Positions 1 to 6,594 of a DNA stretch of 9,294 nucleotides are shown piece by piece. Below the pieces are notes generated by a model. The model was given only the letters and a program-made list of their open reading frames with translations, had not been told where the DNA came from and ran no database searches. Every line of letters begins with the position of its first letter. Positions within the stretch are counted from its first letter, which is position 1. The stretch covers positions 1-9,294 of the forward strand of contig JABDJU010000071.1 of NCBI GenBank assembly GCA_013003325.1, in the 5' to 3' direction. The DNA comes from Acidimicrobiales bacterium. Lineage in GTDB: Bacteria; Actinomycetota; Acidimicrobiia; Acidimicrobiales; SZUA-35. Made by a program: the position numbers and the translations under genes.

Positions 1-703
1 CCACAGCTTCCCCGTCCATGGCCTGCTGGAACTCGACGTCACCGATGCAGTCGCCGCGCTCAACGCCCACCAGCCACCACTGTCGTTCACCGCCTTCGTC
101 GTGGCGGCGACCGCCCGCGCCGTCGCCGCCCACCCCCTCGTCCACGCCTACCGCGACTGGCGTGGACGACTCGTCACCGCCAATCACGTCGACATCGCCA
201 CCCTGATCGAAGTCGGCGACCAGCGCCGAAGCTTCCCGCTCGCCCACCTACTCCGCGACGCCGACATCCGCCCGGTCCCTGGCCTGTCGGACGAGCTCCG
301 CCTCGTCCAGTCCGATCTCACCCACAGCGAGTCGGGTCGCCTCCTGCAGGCCCGGGTCGCGGCCTTGACCCGCCTTCCCGGGCTCGCATCCATGCTCTAC
401 CGCACCATGTCCCACTCGCCCAGACTGCGAGAGAAGACGGGTACCGTCGCCGTCACTTCCGTGGGTATGTTCGGCCGGAGCGGGGGCACCGGAATCGGCC
501 AACCAACCATCATGACCCTCTCGGTCCTGGTCGGAGGCCGCAGTATGCGCGCCCGAGTCGTGGGCGACCAGATCGTGGCCCGACTTGTATTGGATCTGAC
601 CATCAGCGTCGATCACGCCATCGTCGACGGCGCCCCCGCAGCCAGATTCGCCGCCACCCTCACCGACCTCATCGAACACCCCACCTGGATCGACCGTGAA
701 TGA
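1..703 (+). CDS. 2-oxoacid dehydrogenase acyltransferase (E2) catalytic-domain protein, 5' partial
   Basis: The reading frame is open from base 2 to the TGA at 701-703 (233 codons) and its start lies before the window. The product resembles the trimer-forming catalytic domain of E2 acyltransferases, which pass an acyl group from lipoamide to CoA. Visible hallmarks are the FTAFVVAATARAVAAHP helix near the start, a SVGMFG segment that matches the usual TNLGMFG strand, and the C-terminal DHAIVDG motif (His codon at 614-616), which is the HxxxDG active site of the family. No lipoyl or subunit-binding domain is visible in the part present, and the frame ends about 25 residues after the active site, as in stand-alone E2-like proteins of about 250 residues. 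Whether it joins a dehydrogenase complex or is a free acyltransferase cannot be told here. The family call is firm; the substrate is unknown. Confidence 0.85.
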   Translation, partial: HSFPVHGLLELDVTDAVAALNAHQPPLSFTAFVVAATARAVAAHPLVHAYRDWRGRLVTANHVDIATLIEVGDQRRSFPLAHLLRDADIRPVPGLSDELRLVQSDLTHSESGRLLQARVAALTRLPGLASMLYRTMSHSPRLREKTGTVAVTSVGMFGRSGGTGIGQPTIMTLSVLVGGRSMRARVVGDQIVARLVLDLTISVDHAIVDGAPAARFAATLTDLIEHPTWIDRE

Positions 704-775
704 GCCAGACCCTCAACGAACAGCTGGACCCCGGGAGGCCTCGCGGCACTTCGAGTGGTGTCGGGACCGTGTACG

Positions 776-1296
776 TCATGGTCGTGGGAGGTGGCTGAGG
801 GCTGTCGCGGGCCGGTTTCTTGTATTGGAAGTGGCGGGATCGATCGGTTGAGACCGGCCGAGGTAGGCGGCGCTGAGGCTGGTGATGATTGCTGTGGCAG
901 AGAAGATCGTCATGACGGTGCCGGGAACGAAGTTGACATGACCGCCGAGGTCGAGGAACAGGAAGTAGCCGATGTCGGCCAGGCCGCCGACGAGGGCGGC
1001 CAGGAGGACGGCTTGCAGTGAGCGTCGCCAGATGAACCAGGCGGAGACGAGGGTGACGGCGCCGATCCAGAGGAGATTGAGCCGTGTTGGTTGATGATTG
1101 CGCCGACGGCGTCCGGGTAGTCGAGTTCGAGCGCACTGGGTTCAACCCCGTCGGCGATGCCTTGAACGGCTCCGGTTGTGTCTCGGCCGATGGTGGCTAC
1201 GCCAGCGAACATGTGCACGAGGCCCCAGATGACCCAAAGGACGGCGGCGACCCGCAGCAGCATGTTCACTCGGGAGCTTTCAGCGATGGTGGTCAA
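776..1296 (-). pseudogene. Small multi-pass membrane protein, broken by a one-base frameshift
   Basis: Translation starts at a TTG (1296-1294) with an AAGGAG ribosome site six bases upstream (1303-1308). The first ~71 codons encode a hydrophobic helix (VLWVIWGLVHMFAGV) and run to AIINQHG. In that frame the protein then becomes Ser/Pro-rich nonsense and stops at 910. The frame reached by restoring one base near 1081 continues as LNLLWIGAVTLVSAWF, then ALVGGLADIGYFLFLDLGGH, then NFVPGTVMTIFSATAI, and ends with TGA at 776-778. That is three more membrane helices and a total of about 173 residues. The rejoined protein looks like a conserved, uncharacterised four-helix family in which NQHG-N-L and GGLADLGYF segments recur (recalled, not searched). 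It lies 40 bases after the yceI-like gene on the same strand, so the two are probably co-transcribed. A sequencing error and a true pseudogene cannot be separated from this sequence alone. Confidence 0.8.
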
Positions 1297-1336
1297 GATG
1301 TTCTCCTTGTTCGTGTCGGATTGGGCTCTGTACCGC

Positions 1337-1870
1337 TCAGACGTCGACGAGTTCGACCGTGGCGTTCACGGTGAGATGCAGGTCGCGGCCGATGATGAAC
1401 GAGGGGAGCTTGTCGACGCCGATCGCGTTGCGATCGATAATTGCGGTGGCTTGGAACGAGCCGTTGCGAGGGCCGGCTTCGACGTTGTTGATGTCGAGTT
1501 CAAGCGGGAACGTCTGGCCTTTCACAGTCACCGAGCCGTCGGTGTGGTAGCCCTTGGCAGTTCCGGTGACCGATCCGGCTCGGAAGGTCAACTGGGGGTG
1601 ATTGTCGGCGTCGAGGAAGTCGGCGCTTCGGATGTGGTCGTTCCGCTTGGGGTTGGCGCTGGTGTACGAGTTGGCGTCGGCGACAACCTCGACGCTGACG
1701 ACCTCATGGTCGGCGTCTATCTCGATCGTGCCGGACGACACGGCCAGGGTGGCCGGCACCGTGAAGAAGCCGAGCTTCTTGGCCGTGACGGTGATCGTTG
1801 TCTGTGCGGGATCCAGGCGCCAGGTGCCGGTCCACAGATCATTTACTTGATGCTTCACGTGAGTAGTCAT
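1337..1870 (-). CDS. YceI family protein (lipocalin-like isoprenoid-binding fold)
   Basis: The 177-residue product shows the YceI pattern from end to end. It has an N-terminal GTWRLDPAQTTITVTAKKLG strand pair, the central NPKRNDHIRSADFLDADNHP signature followed by LTF, a TVKGQTFPLELDI strand, and a late ATAIIDRNAIGV segment. YceI proteins are beta-barrels that bind polyisoprenoid or other long lipids, often linked to stress or quinone metabolism. There is no signal peptide, so this copy is probably cytoplasmic. I start it at the ATG at 1870 rather than the ATG at 1879. The upstream one falls inside the predicted -10 box, and the 1870 ATG lies seven bases after that box with no ribosome site, which fits leaderless translation. 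A divergent MarR gene lies immediately upstream, a pairing often seen for yceI genes, so repression by that regulator is likely but inferred. Confidence 0.9.
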   Translation of the reverse strand: MTTHVKHQVNDLWTGTWRLDPAQTTITVTAKKLGFFTVPATLAVSSGTIEIDADHEVVSVEVVADANSYTSANPKRNDHIRSADFLDADNHPQLTFRAGSVTGTAKGYHTDGSVTVKGQTFPLELDINNVEAGPRNGSFQATAIIDRNAIGVDKLPSFIIGRDLHLTVNATVELVDV

Positions 1871-1877
1871 GTAATTC

Positions 1878-1905
1878 ATACTAGCCGAGAAACATGAACC
1901 GTCAA
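1878..1905 (-). promoter_or_regulatory. Promoter of the YceI gene, probably leaderless
   Basis: On the minus strand TTGACG (1905-1900) and TAGTAT (1883-1878) are separated by 16 bases, close to the sigma-70-type consensus. Seven bases after the -10 box comes the ATG at 1870, so the transcript would begin at or next to the start codon. No Shine-Dalgarno sequence precedes the gene, which agrees with a leaderless message. The -35 element overlaps the spacer of the divergent MarR promoter, so one bound repressor could block both. Confidence 0.5.
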
Positions 1906-1914
1906 CTATTTGCC

Positions 1915-1923
1915 TGCTATTCT
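1915..1923 (+). promoter_or_regulatory. Extended -10 element of the MarR gene promoter, probably leaderless
   Basis: TGC-TATTCT reads as an extended -10 box. It is followed by six bases and then the ATG at 1930, the spacing of a leaderless start. A matching -35 (about 1895-1900) is weak, as is common for extended -10 promoters. A split inverted repeat, TTCAT at 1875-1879 and ATGAA at 1894-1898, lies between the two divergent promoters and is a possible but unproven operator half-site pair. Confidence 0.4.
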
Positions 1924-1929
1924 CCCCTC

Positions 1930-2406
1930 ATGGGCGAACCGCAATGGCTCAGCGAAGAAGAGACCGAGGCCTGGCGCCCGCTCGCCGGCCTCATCCTGCT
2001 CCTGCCCACATACCTCGAAGAGGCCGTCCAGGCACACGGCCTCACCTTCTTCGAGTACTCCGTGCTGGTCGTCCTGTCCGGCGCCCCAGACCGCACCATG
2101 CCGATGAGCGAGCTCGCCCACCTGGCCAACGGATCGCTTTCTCGGACCTCACACGGCGCCCGCCGCCTCCAGAACCGTGGCCTGGTCAGACGGCATCGAT
2201 GCCCCGACGATGGCCGGGTCACCCTGGTCAGCCTGACCGACGACGGATACCAACACCTTGCCAATGCCGCTCCGGATCACCTCAACTCGGTTCGCCACGC
2301 CATCTTCGACGCGCTCACCCCCCAGCAAGCTGCCGAACTCGGGCGACTCACCACAACAATCCTCACCCACCTCTCCCCCACCGGACCCTGGGCCGACAAG
2401 AAGTAG
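1930..2406 (+). CDS. MarR family transcriptional regulator
   Basis: The 158-residue product has the layout of a MarR-type winged-helix dimer. An N-terminal helical dimerisation region is followed by LTFFEYSVLVVLSGAPDRTM, then the helix-turn-helix (MSELAHLANGSLSRTSHGAR, with RRLQNRGLV following), then the wing (RRHRCPDDGRVTLVSLTDDG), then C-terminal helices. The wing keeps the D-x-R pair typical of the family. An ATG at 1894 would add 12 residues, but it lies upstream of the predicted -10 box and has no better ribosome site, so I prefer 1930. The regulator is divergent from the YceI gene with about 60 bases between their starts, so it probably controls itself and that operon. The ligand is unknown; there are no cysteine pairs suggesting an OhrR-type redox sensor. 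Confidence 0.9.
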   Translation: MGEPQWLSEEETEAWRPLAGLILLLPTYLEEAVQAHGLTFFEYSVLVVLSGAPDRTMPMSELAHLANGSLSRTSHGARRLQNRGLVRRHRCPDDGRVTLVSLTDDGYQHLANAAPDHLNSVRHAIFDALTPQQAAELGRLTTTILTHLSPTGPWADKK

Positions 2407-2438
2407 AACGACCAAACCGCATCCCCGCCCGCCTTCGG

Positions 2439-2582
2439 TCAGATCAATCCGGCGGGTAGAGGTTGCTTGGTGTGGCTCCACTGCTTCGGAGATTGCCCGT
2501 ACATACGCTTGAACTCTCGGCTGAACTGAGAACGTTGACCCGACCGATTCCAGCGCCCCACGTCGCGATCACGGTGACCGGA
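2439..2582 (-). pseudogene. Decayed 3' end of an AraC-family regulator
   Basis: On the minus strand the last codons before a TGA (2439-2441) read RSQFSREFKRMYGQSPKQW. This is the characteristic end of the second helix-turn-helix of AraC regulators (SQFSR-x-F-x-x-x-x-G-x-S-P). It is followed by a short SHTKQPLPAG tail. Just upstream, in a different frame (about 2582-2545), the sequence reads PVTVIATWGAGIG, which matches the preceding helix of the same motif. An indel therefore separates the two halves. No further AraC-like sequence can be traced upstream and no start codon or ribosome site fits. I read this as the remnant of a deleted gene, convergent with the MarR gene. The C-terminal match is strong; the upstream half is moderate. 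Confidence 0.7.
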
Positions 2583-2609
2583 GCGGCCGATGGAAGTGTT
2601 CAACAGCAC

Positions 2610-2639
2610 TTGCAATGCTCAGACCAGCCGAATTAGGTT
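2610..2639 (+). promoter_or_regulatory. Possible promoter of the secreted protease gene
   Basis: TTGCAA (2610-2615) and TAGGTT (2634-2639) are 18 bases apart, a loose sigma-70-type match. It would give a 5' leader of about 55 bases that contains a 14-base palindrome. The match is weak and rests on position only. Confidence 0.25.
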
Positions 2640-2672
2640 TCACCACAACGGCGGGCGCGTGGCGACAACAGA

Positions 2673-2686
2673 TAGGAGCGCTCCTA
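2673..2686. promoter_or_regulatory. Perfect 14-base palindrome in the protease leader
   Basis: TAGGAGCGCTCCTA is a perfect palindrome that ends 16 bases before the ATG of the protease gene and just before its GGAG ribosome site (2694-2697). It could be an operator. It has no loop, so it is a less likely RNA hairpin, though the AGGAG inside it could act as a decoy ribosome site. No second copy was noticed in the window. Confidence 0.3.
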
Positions 2687-2702
2687 GGCGAATGGAGATG
2701 CC

Positions 2703-4700
2703 ATGAATCTTTCCCGATCCGGTCTTTCGGGACCTACCCGAAGAGGACGGCGCAATCTGCTCGCCGTGCTGGCTCTGATGCTTGTAGCGGCGATAGCAGC
2801 TGCGGTCGCACCGGCGGCGGCGGCTAAGGGCACTGGCGCTGCCGAGGGAAAGCCCGTCTATGAACCCAGGCTGGAGCGGCCTGATTCGCCGAACCCATAC
2901 CAGTCATTCCTGCCCAACGCCCAGGCCGCCGACTACGCCGGCTGGAACCTTTACCTCAATGCGGCCGGAAAGACTCGGGCCAGCAGGGAAGCACCGGGGT
3001 CACCACGAAATGGGCTCCGGGTCATCGAACAAGAGCCACTTGGTGCCTCCACCAATGACACCCAAGTCGACGCCGAGTTCATTCCGAGGTTCGGCACCTC
3101 AACGGGGAAGAACCCGGCTGCCTCGATCCTTGGCACTGCACCTGATCCGGGCGGCGTCGCATCGGTCATCGAAAGCGCCGAACCCGATGGTGCGCTCGAT
3201 CTAGCCACCGAAGTTGTGCTGGCTGTCGGTGACAGTGCGACTGGCGGCGGCGTGATCGGCGACGAAGCCACGCCGCCGGACTTCGATTTCTTCAAGATCC
3301 CCGGACTGCTCGCCGGACAGCAGCTGATCATCGACACGGATACGCCCGAACCTTTTGCCGATCTCGACTCCTTCGTCGCAGTGTGGAACCCCGACCTGGC
3401 ACCGTTCGAGATCGCCGCCAACGACGACGGGGACCCGTCGAGCTTCGATAGCTTCCTGGCCTTTACGGTTCCTGTTGATGGTGACTATTTCGTCTCGGTC
3501 GGCGGCTTCGGGGCGTTCGTCCCGGAGGATCCCACCAACCCGGCAAGCCCCAGTGTGACTGGCGAGGTTGGAAGCGAAGGTGGGTACGACCTCACCCTTT
3601 CCGTGCGAGAACCTGCGATCGACTTCTACAGCTTCGATCTAAAGGCGGGCGACATCGTGGGGGCCACCGTGGTCGGTGCTGGTGTCCGTCTCGAACTCCT
3701 CAACGATGCAGGCACCCTGCTGATCGGGTCTTCCCAGGACATCACCTTCATCCACCCACCGGTGTCACCGCTGCCCGGAGGAGGGAATGCGTCAGCTTCC
3801 TACGTGGTCGAGGCCGACGGTCGATATGCGCTATCTGTTGGGGCTCTTGGCAATTATGCGGTTGACCTACGGGTCTTCCGCCCCGCCAAGGAACGCAGCG
3901 GCACTGCCACCCAAACGGTCTTCATCGACTTCGACGGTGCGTCCATCGATCCCGGGATCTTCCAAGGCGGTGAGTTTGGCTTCGAGGTCGAGCTCTCGCC
4001 GCTCGCCGGTTTCTTGCCAGCGTGGGGGCTCACCGCTGGCGACGAGGATGCAGTGATCGACGCAATCCTGGCCGTAGTCGAAGAGAACCTGTCTCACGAC
4101 ATCCGCGAGCAGGGCAACAATGGTGACCGTGACCACAGTGATGGACCGAACGCCTTCGATGTCGAGATCCTCAATAGCAGAGACCACGACGACCCCTGGG
4201 GGGACCGATTCGTGAGCCGCCTCATCGTCGGCGGAACTATCGACGAACTGCAGATCCCGACGATCGGTATCGCCCAATCGATCGATGTCGGCGACTTCGA
4301 AAGTGAAGAAACAGCCGTCACTCTGCTCGACCTCATGGCGGGGGTAGGCCCGTTCCCAGCACCCGACGTCGACCTCAACAACTTCCCCAGGGATCCCAGC
4401 GCCTCGATCATCGATCTGATCGGCGTCGCAGTAGGGAACATCACGGCCCACGAGGGCGGTCACTTCTTCTCTAACTGGCACACCGATCAGTTCAACGACA
4501 ACCCGAATATCCAGGATCAAGGAGGCAACTTCCCCGGCATCGTGGGAGCTGGAGATGACGGGATCTTCGGAACTGCCGATGACGTCGACGTGGACTTTGG
4601 CAAGGACGTCTTCGTCCCCAACGAGGGCTTCTCCGGCCTCGAGGACACCCTCCAGACCATAAGCTTCGGCCTGTCCACCGGCGAAGGTCGAGGACGCTGA
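2703..4700 (+). CDS. Secreted metzincin-like zinc metalloprotease with PPC-like domains
   Basis: The 665-residue protein starts at an ATG with GGAG five bases upstream. A signal peptide is clear: basic residues 13-17 (RRGRR), a hydrophobic core at 19-36, and an Ala-rich cleavage region near 38-42. After a linker, residues ~190-300 look like a bacterial pre-peptidase C-terminal (PPC) beta-domain (DFDFFKIPGLLAGQQLIIDT, DSFVAVWN, ANDDGD, GDYFVSVGG). Residues ~305-393 look like a second, shorter PPC-like unit (DFYSFDLKAGDIVGATV, DGRYALSVG). The catalytic region begins near TQTVFIDFDGASID (404). It carries HEGGHFFSNWH (583-593), which fits HExxHxxGxxH with Ser in place of Gly at 590, giving zinc ligands H583, H587 and H593 and base E584. 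The C-terminus has a Gly/Asp-rich DGIFGTADDVDVDFG stretch (619-633) that may bind calcium. No methionine follows the zinc motif, so the usual Met-turn is absent. It probably degrades external protein. The nearest flanking genes show no functional link. Confidence 0.8.
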   Translation: MNLSRSGLSGPTRRGRRNLLAVLALMLVAAIAAAVAPAAAAKGTGAAEGKPVYEPRLERPDSPNPYQSFLPNAQAADYAGWNLYLNAAGKTRASREAPGSPRNGLRVIEQEPLGASTNDTQVDAEFIPRFGTSTGKNPAASILGTAPDPGGVASVIESAEPDGALDLATEVVLAVGDSATGGGVIGDEATPPDFDFFKIPGLLAGQQLIIDTDTPEPFADLDSFVAVWNPDLAPFEIAANDDGDPSSFDSFLAFTVPVDGDYFVSVGGFGAFVPEDPTNPASPSVTGEVGSEGGYDLTLSVREPAIDFYSFDLKAGDIVGATVVGAGVRLELLNDAGTLLIGSSQDITFIHPPVSPLPGGGNASASYVVEADGRYALSVGALGNYAVDLRVFRPAKERSGTATQTVFIDFDGASIDPGIFQGGEFGFEVELSPLAGFLPAWGLTAGDEDAVIDAILAVVEENLSHDIREQGNNGDRDHSDGPNAFDVEILNSRDHDDPWGDRFVSRLIVGGTIDELQIPTIGIAQSIDVGDFESEETAVTLLDLMAGVGPFPAPDVDLNNFPRDPSASIIDLIGVAVGNITAHEGGHFFSNWHTDQFNDNPNIQDQGGNFPGIVGAGDDGIFGTADDVDVDFGKDVFVPNEGFSGLEDTLQTISFGLSTGEGRGR

Positions 4701-4720
4701 ACAGCAGCGAACGACTCAGT

Positions 4721-4754
4721 CCCGGGTGCCGTGGGATTGTCCGCGGCACCCGGG
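4721..4754 (+). terminator. Strong hairpin after the protease gene
   Basis: An 11-base-pair perfect stem (CCCGGGTGCCG with CGGCACCCGGG) extends inward through one G-T wobble and two further G-C pairs to a six-base GATTGT loop. It begins 20 bases after the protease stop codon. There is no run of T after it, as is common for terminators in high-GC actinobacteria. Confidence 0.7.
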
Positions 4755-5051
4755 GCACCAAGTTGGGCGGCCAGCCCTCACCGATGACGACCGCACCCTG
4801 TTTAGCGCGAGCGCCGCAGCACTCCCCCGCCGACAACGCGAGCACTGAATCGTGACACCCGAGACGCTTCCGAACCGCACACCATCGCCAGAACCTCAGG
4901 GTCCCTGAAACAAAACCAACCTCCTCGCTGCAGCAGCTACAGCCCGACGAGGCCAGGGTCCTTCGGCACTGTTGGTTGGTACTGGCCGCGTCGAGAATTT
5001 CACCAGTCACGCCCTCGGGAGCGCGAGGAACACCACGAAAGCGATTTGGCG
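4755..5051. other. Non-coding gap between the protease and CPBP genes
   Basis: Together with the terminator this makes a gap of about 350 bases without a convincing gene. The ORFs across it lack ribosome sites and family motifs. The only structure seen is a long-range pair, ACCAACC (4915-4921) with GGTTGGT (4974-4980), which encloses CCTCG (4923-4927) paired with CGAGG (4948-4952). It is not a tRNA: it spans only 66 bases and has no T-arm consensus. No clear promoter for the downstream gene was found. Confidence 0.4.
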
Positions 5052-5873
5052 ATGAGTACTGTGCAGACGCGTCAAGATGCCGACGCGGAACCGCGGCGCA
5101 TCAAGCCGCTGAGGTTGATGCCGGCACTCGGAATCTTCCTGGCGATCGCCATCTGGAATCGAGTGTGCATTCACAACATCATTCCGTTCCTCGAAGACAG
5201 CGGCATGCACCAGTTCAGCGCGTACCTGGCCGGCTTCTGGCTGGGACTGGCCCCCCTTCTGCCAGTTGCCCTCGTGATGCTCAGGCAAGAAGGAACCCCC
5301 ATGGAGTGGACCTCGACTGCGAGCCGGCTCGGATTTCAGGGCTTCGGATGGCGCCAGTTCGCGCTGATGCTCGGCCTCACCGTCGTCGCATTCATCGCAA
5401 CGCTGCTGACCGGTCCAACCCAGACCTGGATCACTGATCTCTCATCGTGGTTTCAACCGGGCGAAGTTTTCCACCCACTCCAGGACCCGACGACCTCGTC
5501 GGACTCCCTTGTCGACCCTTCGGTGGCCTGGATGGGACCCGACGCGGCCGGCAATTGGATCTGGGCGGTCGCGATCGTGGCGATCTTCTTCCTCAATATC
5601 TTCGGCGAGGAACTGTTGTGGCGTGGTGTCATCTGGCCACGACAGGAACTTGTCCACGGAGAGCGCACCTGGCTCGTCCACGGCTTCGTGTGGTACCTCT
5701 TTCATCTGCCGTTCTACCCGTGGTTCGCGATCTCTGGCCTGCCGCAGGCTTTCATACTCTCGTACCTCTTCCAGAAGACCAAGAACACCTGGTTGGTGCT
5801 CATCATGCACACCATCTTCAACTCGGTGTTCTACGTCATTTTGCTGGGAATCGTTCTCGGCGCCTTCGAGTAG
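5052..5873 (+). CDS. CPBP family intramembrane glutamic endopeptidase (CAAX/Rce1-like)
   Basis: The 273-residue integral membrane protein has all three motifs of the CPBP (ABI/Rce1) family. Motif 1 is EELLWR at 186-191 (EExxxR), motif 2 is WYLFH at 214-218 (aromatic-xxxH), and motif 3 is HTIFN at 253-257 (HxxxN). E186, H218, H253 and N257 are the expected catalytic set. Hydrophobic segments are visible near 22-40, 57-77, 102-120, 168-184, 208-240 and 246-270. In eukaryotes Rce1 removes the tail of prenylated proteins; bacterial members often act in peptide maturation, immunity or stress, and the substrate here is unknown. I start at the ATG at 5052; an in-frame TTG at 5046 would add two residues and neither has a good ribosome site. 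No bacteriocin or prenylation gene is nearby, so the context does not indicate a substrate. Confidence 0.9.
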   Translation: MSTVQTRQDADAEPRRIKPLRLMPALGIFLAIAIWNRVCIHNIIPFLEDSGMHQFSAYLAGFWLGLAPLLPVALVMLRQEGTPMEWTSTASRLGFQGFGWRQFALMLGLTVVAFIATLLTGPTQTWITDLSSWFQPGEVFHPLQDPTTSSDSLVDPSVAWMGPDAAGNWIWAVAIVAIFFLNIFGEELLWRGVIWPRQELVHGERTWLVHGFVWYLFHLPFYPWFAISGLPQAFILSYLFQKTKNTWLVLIMHTIFNSVFYVILLGIVLGAFE

Positions 5874-6051
5874 CCCCTCTCCTCGTCGTAGAGAGTCAAT
5901 CCTTTAACGCAAAGCACACGCGGACCAAGGGCCAAAAGCGACGTCCCGGCTCGTCGTTTCCCGCGATGAAGCCATCCCGGTACTCAACTACGTCATCGGC
6001 GCCCCGGTGACCAGCGACGCCTCGAGGCCGAAGGTCGAACGCTCACCTGAA

Positions 6052-6504
6052 TCAGAGGTGCGGGTCAGGGCGCCGAGACTCGGACGGTTCGGAGCCAGTC
6101 GTGACGATGTGGGCGAGGGCGGCCAAACCGAGACTCAAGAAGACTGCGCCGACGATGACGCTGCGGTTCTCACCCTGGTCGAAGCCGCTGGCGATGTCGC
6201 CGATCTCACGAAAGAGCCCGCCAGCGAAACCGGCGAGATAGGCAGCCCTGCTACGAAGCACAACTGCGACCCCGAGCGCGACCGCTATTGCGATGTTGCG
6301 GCCACCGTAGGCTCGCTCGAAGTAGCTCGGTACCTCGGCGGTGCTCGGATTCAGCAACGAGACGGCACCGATGATCGTTCCGACTGCGGCGATCAGGATT
6401 GCGAGGACGGTGACCCAGGTCGGGACACCTGCAGCTTTGATGCGATTCACAAGATTCTCCGGTTGTTCCACGTGTGGTCCGCGGACAGAACGTTCGTCCT
6501 GCAC
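6052..6504 (-). CDS. Small four-helix membrane protein, likely frameshifted at its 5' end
   Basis: From the GTG at 6504 the product is 150 residues with hydrophobic segments near 30-51, 69-84, 86-98 and 114-134. A conserved-looking core reads YFERAYGGRNIAIAVALGVA, followed by LRSRAAYLAGFAGGLFREIGD. It recalls the small membrane proteins grouped as DUF4267/DUF4345, but this is only a resemblance. The GTG has no ribosome site. An ATG 29 bases upstream (6533-6531) has AAGGAAG (6538-6544) at good spacing, but its frame reads MPDKPKNHPPCRTN and stops at 6447. Adding one base near 6520 would give MPDKPKEPSSVQDERSV and join it smoothly to this protein, so the true gene probably spans 6052-6533 with one base missing. 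It lies about 60 bases after the NmrA-like gene on the same strand and is probably co-transcribed with it. Confidence 0.7.
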   Translation of the reverse strand: MQDERSVRGPHVEQPENLVNRIKAAGVPTWVTVLAILIAAVGTIIGAVSLLNPSTAEVPSYFERAYGGRNIAIAVALGVAVVLRSRAAYLAGFAGGLFREIGDIASGFDQGENRSVIVGAVFLSLGLAALAHIVTTGSEPSESRRPDPHL

Positions 6505-6594
6505 GGAGGATGGTTCTTTGGCTTGTCAGGCATTTGACTTCCTTTTCTCGTTTGGCCGTGCGGTTTGGCTGAGGAGTCGCCGGGGACTGTTCGC

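Noticed and set aside
2428..2456. CCCGCC/GGCGGG hairpin after the MarR gene as a terminator
   Set aside because: It has only six pairs and a 17-base loop, lies within the AraC remnant's coding sequence, and has no T-run.
3867..4520. Minus-strand open frame of 217 codons inside the protease gene
   Set aside because: It overlaps the zinc-motif coding region in antisense and has no start context or family feature.
4915..4980. Possible tRNA from the 7-base ACCAACC/GGTTGGT acceptor-like stem
   Set aside because: It is only 66 bases long, lacks a GTTC-type T-loop and has no consistent anticodon arm.
5879..5898. CTCTC/GAGAG hairpin after the CPBP gene
   Set aside because: It is a five-pair stem of low stability, which is not enough to call a terminator.
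5907..6051. Plus-strand frame reading SRDEAIPVLNYVIGAP before the membrane-protein gene
   Set aside because: It looks faintly coding but has no start codon with a ribosome site, follows an in-frame stop, and then runs antisense into a better gene. At most it is a fragment; no family was recognised.
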